Assembly (NCBI GenBank): GCA_021798855.1
Contig: JAJZBP010000066.1
Span: 1-9,564 of the forward strand
Source of the DNA: Bacillota bacterium
GTDB taxonomy: Bacteria > Bacillota > Sulfobacillia > JAJZIM01 > JAJZBP01
DNA length: 9,564 bases
Direction: 5' to 3'
Shown here: positions 6,138 to 9,564 of the stretch, piece after piece
Position numbering within the stretch: position 1 is the first letter of the stretch
Layout: each line of letters starts with the position of its first letter
Position numbers and translations under genes: made by a program
The notes under the pieces: model-generated
The model's database searches: none
Seen by the model: the letters and a program-made list of their open reading frames with translations, nothing else
What the model was told of the DNA's origin: nothing

Positions 6138-8655
6138 AAGATTCAGGTCTCTCCTCAGCATGTCCCTGGCCGGTCTCCTGGCCGCCGGCGGCATTCTGGC
6201 CATGTCCCCCGCTCCGGCCCTGGCCGGGGGCGGCGGCCTCGGTTGGTCGGCGCCCCAGCAGGTCCTGACGCTGCAGGGCAGCACTCCGCTAATGTGGGCC
6301 AGCAACCTGGTCCTAGACGGCAGCAACCAGTATTGGGCTTACGTGGATTCCAGCGCCACCCCCTGGCTGGTGACCAACGCCGGCGGTTCGTGGCAAAACG
6401 TCAACCTGGGGGTCCAAGGTCTCTTCCACAATGGCAGCACCACCCCTCTCGGAACCATCGCCGTTCAAACCGGGGTAGTTTATATCCCTTACCTCACCTC
6501 CAGCGGCCTTTTCCTGGACTACAACCCTTCCGGGAGCCCCTCCGGTCCGTGGGTCCAAGTGCCCGTCGTTCCGGCCAACTCCAATGCGTCGTGCGGCCTG
6601 GGCACCGAAACCCACAATTCGTCGGCGGCCATCGCCGGCGGCACCATCTACGTGTCCTTCGACGACGGCGCTCCCTGCAACGTCAGCGGCGCGGGCCAGG
6701 TTTACGTGGCCTCCATCGCCCTGTCCTCCCTGCCCCAGGCAAGCGGCGGCAGCGCCACCTGGAATACCGTCAACGTAACCGCCGCCACTGGCAACAGCGT
6801 GGCTCCGGCCATGGCCAGCAACGGCCAAACCATCAGTCTGGCCTGGGACACCAACTATGGAACCCTGAATTTCCTTAGTGACATCAGCTCTGGCCAGCCC
6901 CAGACGGTTTTTACCCCGCCCAGCGATTTCTATAATATGATCCAGATGGCCGCGGGTGGTGCTTCCGGTTCCGGCGGGTATTGCCCCACCGTGGACCGCT
7001 GCTTTGGTGGTTCATCCGCCGGAAAGGTCCATGTGATCGCCCTCTACGCCGGCGGAAACTCGGCCACCGCCTACGCCGCCACCGACGCCGGCGGGAACTG
7101 GGTATCGGCCCAGTTGGGTACGGGCAATGTCAATACTTCCGCCGGCGAAGATCACCCGGCGGCGGCCGTCGGTTCCTGTGGTCCGGCTGTGGCCTACAAC
7201 GACAACCCCACCGGCAACGCCTACAGCGGCGACACCCTGTACGCCGCCACATTCGCCGGCGGCCAGTGGAACCCGGTGGCGGTTGGATCGGCCCAGAACA
7301 ACCCCCTGCAACTTCCCGCCCTGGCGGCCACCGCCAACGGCTTCGACCTGACCTACGTGAACAACGACGGCCAATCCCCCGAACTCTACGCCGCCAGCGC
7401 CACCTGCGGCCCCGTCGTCACCTCCGTCAGCCCGAGCAGCGGCTCGGCCTCGGGCGGCACCCAGGTAACCATCACCGGCTCCGGCTTCACCGGGGCCACG
7501 GCGGTGGACTTCGCCGAAAACGCCGCCACCAATGTGACCGTGGTTTCGGATACCCAAATTACCGCCACTTCCCCCGCCGACACCTCCGCCGCTTCCGGCG
7601 CCACCGACACCGTGGACGTGACCGTGACCGGCCCGGGCGGAACCAGCCCGACGGTTCCCGGCGACCAGTTCACCTACAGCCCTCCCGGCGGCGGTTCGGC
7701 CCAGGGCGGCGGCGCCAACTCTGGAAGCGGCAACTCCGGCGGCGGCAACGCGCCCACCTTCACCGACCTGGGCGGCTTCAGTTGGGCCCAGGCCGCCATC
7801 AACGCCCTGGCCGCCCAGGGGATCATCAAAGGCACGTCCTCCACCACCTTCGACCCTTCGGGCCAGATCACCCGCGCCCAGTTCTCCGCCCTGATGCAGC
7901 GGACCTTCGACCTGCCCCAGCCCTCGTCCCCGGTGGCCTTCACCGACGTGGCGGCGAGCGATTGGGAATACGCCTCGGTGGAGGCTCTCACTCCCTACAT
8001 GGACTACTACCAACTGCCCGGCGGCAACGCCTTCCACCCCAACGACCCCATGGACCGCCAGGATGTGGCCACGGCCATCGTTAAGCTTCTGGCCGCCTCC
8101 AACAAGCTCACCGTCCTCTCGTCGGCCGACGCCCAAAGCGTCCTGGCCAAGGTCACTGACACCGCCGACATCGCCCCGGCCCTCCAGGTCTACGTGGCCA
8201 CGGCCATCAAGGCCGGGATCATGGCCGGCTTTCCCGACGGCAGCTTCCAACCAATGACCATCCTGACCCGCGCCCAGGTGGCCGTGGTCATCCAGCGGTT
8301 GCAGAACGACTTCCTGACCACGAGCGGCAGCGGTTCCGGCGGCAGCGGCGGCGGACAGGGAACCACCCAGGGTCTGACGGCAGCCTCGATTACTCCGAAC
8401 AGCGGCCCCGCCCCCGGCGGCACGCCGGTGACCATCACCGGCAGCGGCTTCGCCCAGGGGGATTCCGTGGCCTTCATCCCCTACCAAAGTGGTGCCGCCA
8501 TCCAATCCGCCACCAACGTCCAGGTGGTGTCCTCCAGCGAGATCACGGCGTTCACCCCACACGGTTTCGCCAATATGGTGTACCGGGTCGACGTATGCAA
8601 CGCCACCGGCTCCGTTTGCTCAAACACCAGTCTCGACTTCACTTACGGCAATTAA
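6130..8655 (+). CDS. Large exported SLH protein, module 2 (propeller-TIG-SLHx3-TIG)
   Basis: This 841-residue paralog of the module 1 SLH protein has a Sec signal peptide with cleavage expected after ALA at 30-32, before GGGG. Its ectodomain (about 35-420) has W-containing blade-like repeats (NAGGSWQN, GSATWNT, DAGGNWVS, FAGGQWNP) and extra cysteines (Cys155, Cys183, Cys285, Cys291, Cys350). A TIG domain follows (about 427-517), then a Gly/Ser linker (518-540), three SLH repeats (about 543-588, 603-655, 674-725; TRAQ in repeats 1 and 3) and a second TIG (about 750-840) with Cys823 and Cys830. Signal, SLH and TIG parts are close to module 1, but the propeller is clearly more diverged. Inferred role: wall-bound surface display, partnered with the module 2 lipoprotein. 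I chose GTG at 6130; the upstream ATG at 6112 gives 847 residues and is the main alternative. No catalytic site is recognisable. Confidence 0.88.
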   Translation: MFKRFRSLLSMSLAGLLAAGGILAMSPAPALAGGGGLGWSAPQQVLTLQGSTPLMWASNLVLDGSNQYWAYVDSSATPWLVTNAGGSWQNVNLGVQGLFHNGSTTPLGTIAVQTGVVYIPYLTSSGLFLDYNPSGSPSGPWVQVPVVPANSNASCGLGTETHNSSAAIAGGTIYVSFDDGAPCNVSGAGQVYVASIALSSLPQASGGSATWNTVNVTAATGNSVAPAMASNGQTISLAWDTNYGTLNFLSDISSGQPQTVFTPPSDFYNMIQMAAGGASGSGGYCPTVDRCFGGSSAGKVHVIALYAGGNSATAYAATDAGGNWVSAQLGTGNVNTSAGEDHPAAAVGSCGPAVAYNDNPTGNAYSGDTLYAATFAGGQWNPVAVGSAQNNPLQLPALAATANGFDLTYVNNDGQSPELYAASATCGPVVTSVSPSSGSASGGTQVTITGSGFTGATAVDFAENAATNVTVVSDTQITATSPADTSAASGATDTVDVTVTGPGGTSPTVPGDQFTYSPPGGGSAQGGGANSGSGNSGGGNAPTFTDLGGFSWAQAAINALAAQGIIKGTSSTTFDPSGQITRAQFSALMQRTFDLPQPSSPVAFTDVAASDWEYASVEALTPYMDYYQLPGGNAFHPNDPMDRQDVATAIVKLLAASNKLTVLSSADAQSVLAKVTDTADIAPALQVYVATAIKAGIMAGFPDGSFQPMTILTRAQVAVVIQRLQNDFLTTSGSGSGGSGGGQGTTQGLTAASITPNSGPAPGGTPVTITGSGFAQGDSVAFIPYQSGAAIQSATNVQVVSSSEITAFTPHGFANMVYRVDVCNATGSVCSNTSLDFTYGN
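7747..8325 (+). repeat. SLH triple-repeat coding segment, module 2
   Basis: This is the counterpart of 4190-4765 and encodes APTFTDLGG to FLTTS. A hand comparison gives about 34 differences over roughly 192 residues. It also aligns with the pseudogene and, over its first two repeats, with the partial gene at the right edge. Confidence 0.85.
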
Positions 8656-8669
8656 CCTTGCCTTACCCC

Positions 8670-8697
8670 GGCGGATCCCGCTGCGGCGGGAGCCGCC
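8670..8697 (+). terminator. GC-rich hairpin after SLH gene 2
   Basis: A 12-bp stem (GGCGGATCCCGC and GCGGGAGCCGCC, one A-G mismatch) with a 4-base loop lies 15 bases after the stop. It is clearly related to the hairpin at 5103-5129, and the flanking bases (CTTGCCTT before, CAAAC after) are alike too. No T-run follows, so termination may be weak and the next gene could be read through. Confidence 0.55.
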
Positions 8698-8725
8698 CCA
8701 AACATAAAAGGACGGTGGGCGAACC

Positions 8726-9564
8726 GTGGGGCGGGCCTGGATCCTCTGTTGCGTTCTCCTCGGCTCGGCCTTGGCCGTTCCGCCCACCTCAGCCCTGGCC
8801 GGAGGCGGCGGACTCCCGCCGCCTCCGGTGGTGACCGGCATCAGCCCCGCCGGCGGTACGCCCGCCGGCGGAACGCTGGTCCACATTGCCGGCAGCGGCT
8901 TCACCGGGGCGACTCAGGTGATCTTCGGCGGCTCCTACGCCACCGGCAACCCCGGCTCCGGGGGACCGGCGGACGCCTTCAACGTGGTCTCAGACAGCCA
9001 GATCAAGGCCCTTTCCCCGCCCGGCAGCGGCACGGTGGGCATCATCGTCGCGGGACCAAACGGACAAAGCGCGGAGACGCCTGCCGACCGGTTCCGCTAC
9101 GCCGGCGGCACACCGGCTTTCAGCGACCTGGGCGGCTACGGTTGGGCGCAAGGGGCCATCGAGTCCCTGGCGGCCCAGGGGATCATCAAAGGCAACGGGC
9201 CGGGCACCTTCAATCCAGGCGGCCTGATCACCCGGGCCCAGTTCGCCGCCCTGCTGCAGCGCACCTTCGGCCTGCCCCCTCCGGAGACGCCGGTGACCTT
9301 CTCCGACGTTGCCGCCGGCAGTTGGGAATACGCCCCGGTGGAGGCGCTGGCGCCCTACCTGGACAGGCGGATGCTGGCCGGCGGGAACGGTCTTTTCCAC
9401 CCGGACGAAGCGATGGAGCGGCAGGACGTGGCGGCGATCCTGGTCTCCATCCTGGCCACGCTCGCCGCCCTGTGGCTTCTCTTCGGCGCCCATCTCCCGG
9501 AGCGCTACCACCTGGAGAAACTTCCGGACCCCCAAAGCGTCATCCATGACCCGGTCGTCTTCCG
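8726..9564 (+). CDS. Partial exported TIG-SLH protein lacking the propeller (cut by window end)
   Basis: At least 279 residues are encoded and the frame is open to the last base. A short signal peptide (MGRAWILCCVLLGSALA) ends in TSALA before GGGG, like the two larger proteins. The mature part goes straight into an IPT/TIG domain (about 35-126; GGTLVHIAGSGFTGATQVIF), then SLH1 (about 131-175; DLGGYGWAQGAIESLAAQGI, ITRAQFAALLQRTF) and SLH2 (about 190-243; WEYAPVEALAPYLD, MERQDVAAILV). After about residue 243 it departs from the paralogs (ATLAALWLLFGAHLPERY), so a standard SLH3 is not evident before the edge. There is no propeller and no lipoprotein gene in front. The start is GTG at 8726, the only suitable codon between an in-frame TAA (8705-8707) and the signal core; AAGGA (8708-8712) is rather far away, 13 bases. 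It may be read through from SLH gene 2. Confidence 0.85.
   Translation, partial: MGRAWILCCVLLGSALAVPPTSALAGGGGLPPPPVVTGISPAGGTPAGGTLVHIAGSGFTGATQVIFGGSYATGNPGSGGPADAFNVVSDSQIKALSPPGSGTVGIIVAGPNGQSAETPADRFRYAGGTPAFSDLGGYGWAQGAIESLAAQGIIKGNGPGTFNPGGLITRAQFAALLQRTFGLPPPETPVTFSDVAAGSWEYAPVEALAPYLDRRMLAGGNGLFHPDEAMERQDVAAILVSILATLAALWLLFGAHLPERYHLEKLPDPQSVIHDPVVF

Larger units (their letters stand above)
5159..8697 (+). repeat. Duplicated surface-protein module, copy 2
   Basis: This is the same order of elements as copy 1: terminator-like element, 246-codon lipoprotein gene, propeller-TIG-SLHx3-TIG gene, GC-rich hairpin. The main difference outside the propeller is a longer gap between the two genes, 153 bases in place of 28, holding a possible short reading frame. 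Confidence 0.8.

Noticed and set aside
6981..8084. Plus-strand frame of about 367 codons, very Arg-rich
   Set aside because: It is an out-of-frame shadow of SLH gene 2; the Arg/Pro/Gly/His composition is an artefact of reading GC-rich Gly/Ala/Ser codons out of phase.
7012..8562. Long open frame on the minus strand (about 516 codons)
   Set aside because: It lies fully opposite SLH gene 2, is dominated by Gly, Val and Arg runs typical of GC-rich shadow frames, and has no recognisable domain. The plus-strand frame has clear SLH and TIG motifs.
2606..8655. Repeated short DNA words as a CRISPR array or transposon ends
   Set aside because: The repeats are coding, Gly/Ser/Thr-rich and domain-based, without regular unique spacers. 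No transposase or terminal inverted repeats are visible.
8749..9549. Plus-strand frame from 8749 to 9549
   Set aside because: It is Arg/Gly-rich and in a different frame from the real TIG-SLH protein starting at 8726, which has a signal peptide and recognisable domains up to the window end.

Overview
The window looks like an accessory, surface-protein region from a high-GC bacterium that builds an S-layer-type envelope. The supporting signs are Sec signal peptides, lipoprotein signals and S-layer homology (SLH) domains, with strong AGGAGG-type ribosome sites and strongly GC-rich codons (GGC, GCC, ACC, CTG). A high-GC Bacillota-like monoderm fits best, but nothing here fixes the taxon. Base composition drops at the left end, in the toxin-antitoxin operon and its AT-rich promoter.

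Layout: (1) 16-610, minus strand: a MazF/PemK-type toxin and its overlapping ribbon-helix-helix-like antitoxin, with a divergent promoter and a possible operator at 643-671. (2) 727-1308, plus: a decayed triple-SLH remnant with no signal peptide, no ectodomain and an in-frame TAG. (3) 1348-1722: a small hydrophobic membrane protein of unknown function, followed by a strong intrinsic terminator at 1763-1792. (4) 1763-5129: module 1, a lipoprotein gene (1837-2577) and a large exported protein gene (2606-5092) built as signal peptide, beta-propeller-like ectodomain, IPT/TIG, three SLH repeats, IPT/TIG, then a GC-rich hairpin. (5) 5159-8697: module 2, a full paralogous copy of module 1 in the same order (lipoprotein 5236-5976, large protein 6130-8655, similar hairpin). 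(6) 8726 to the window end: a third SLH-family gene, cut by the edge, whose signal peptide is joined directly to IPT/TIG and SLH with no propeller and no lipoprotein partner.

How the genes may work together (inference): the lipoproteins are tethered to the membrane by a lipid and a Gly/Ser linker. The SLH proteins would bind a secondary cell-wall polymer and display the propeller and TIG domains. The conserved pairing and tandem duplication suggest that each lipoprotein and its SLH partner form a functional unit. Anchor regions and lipoproteins are well conserved between copies while the propellers have diverged, which points to a constant-anchor, variable-ectodomain surface array. All three intact SLH-family genes start with TTG or GTG, whereas both lipoproteins start with ATG. 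This would favour lower translation of the large proteins.
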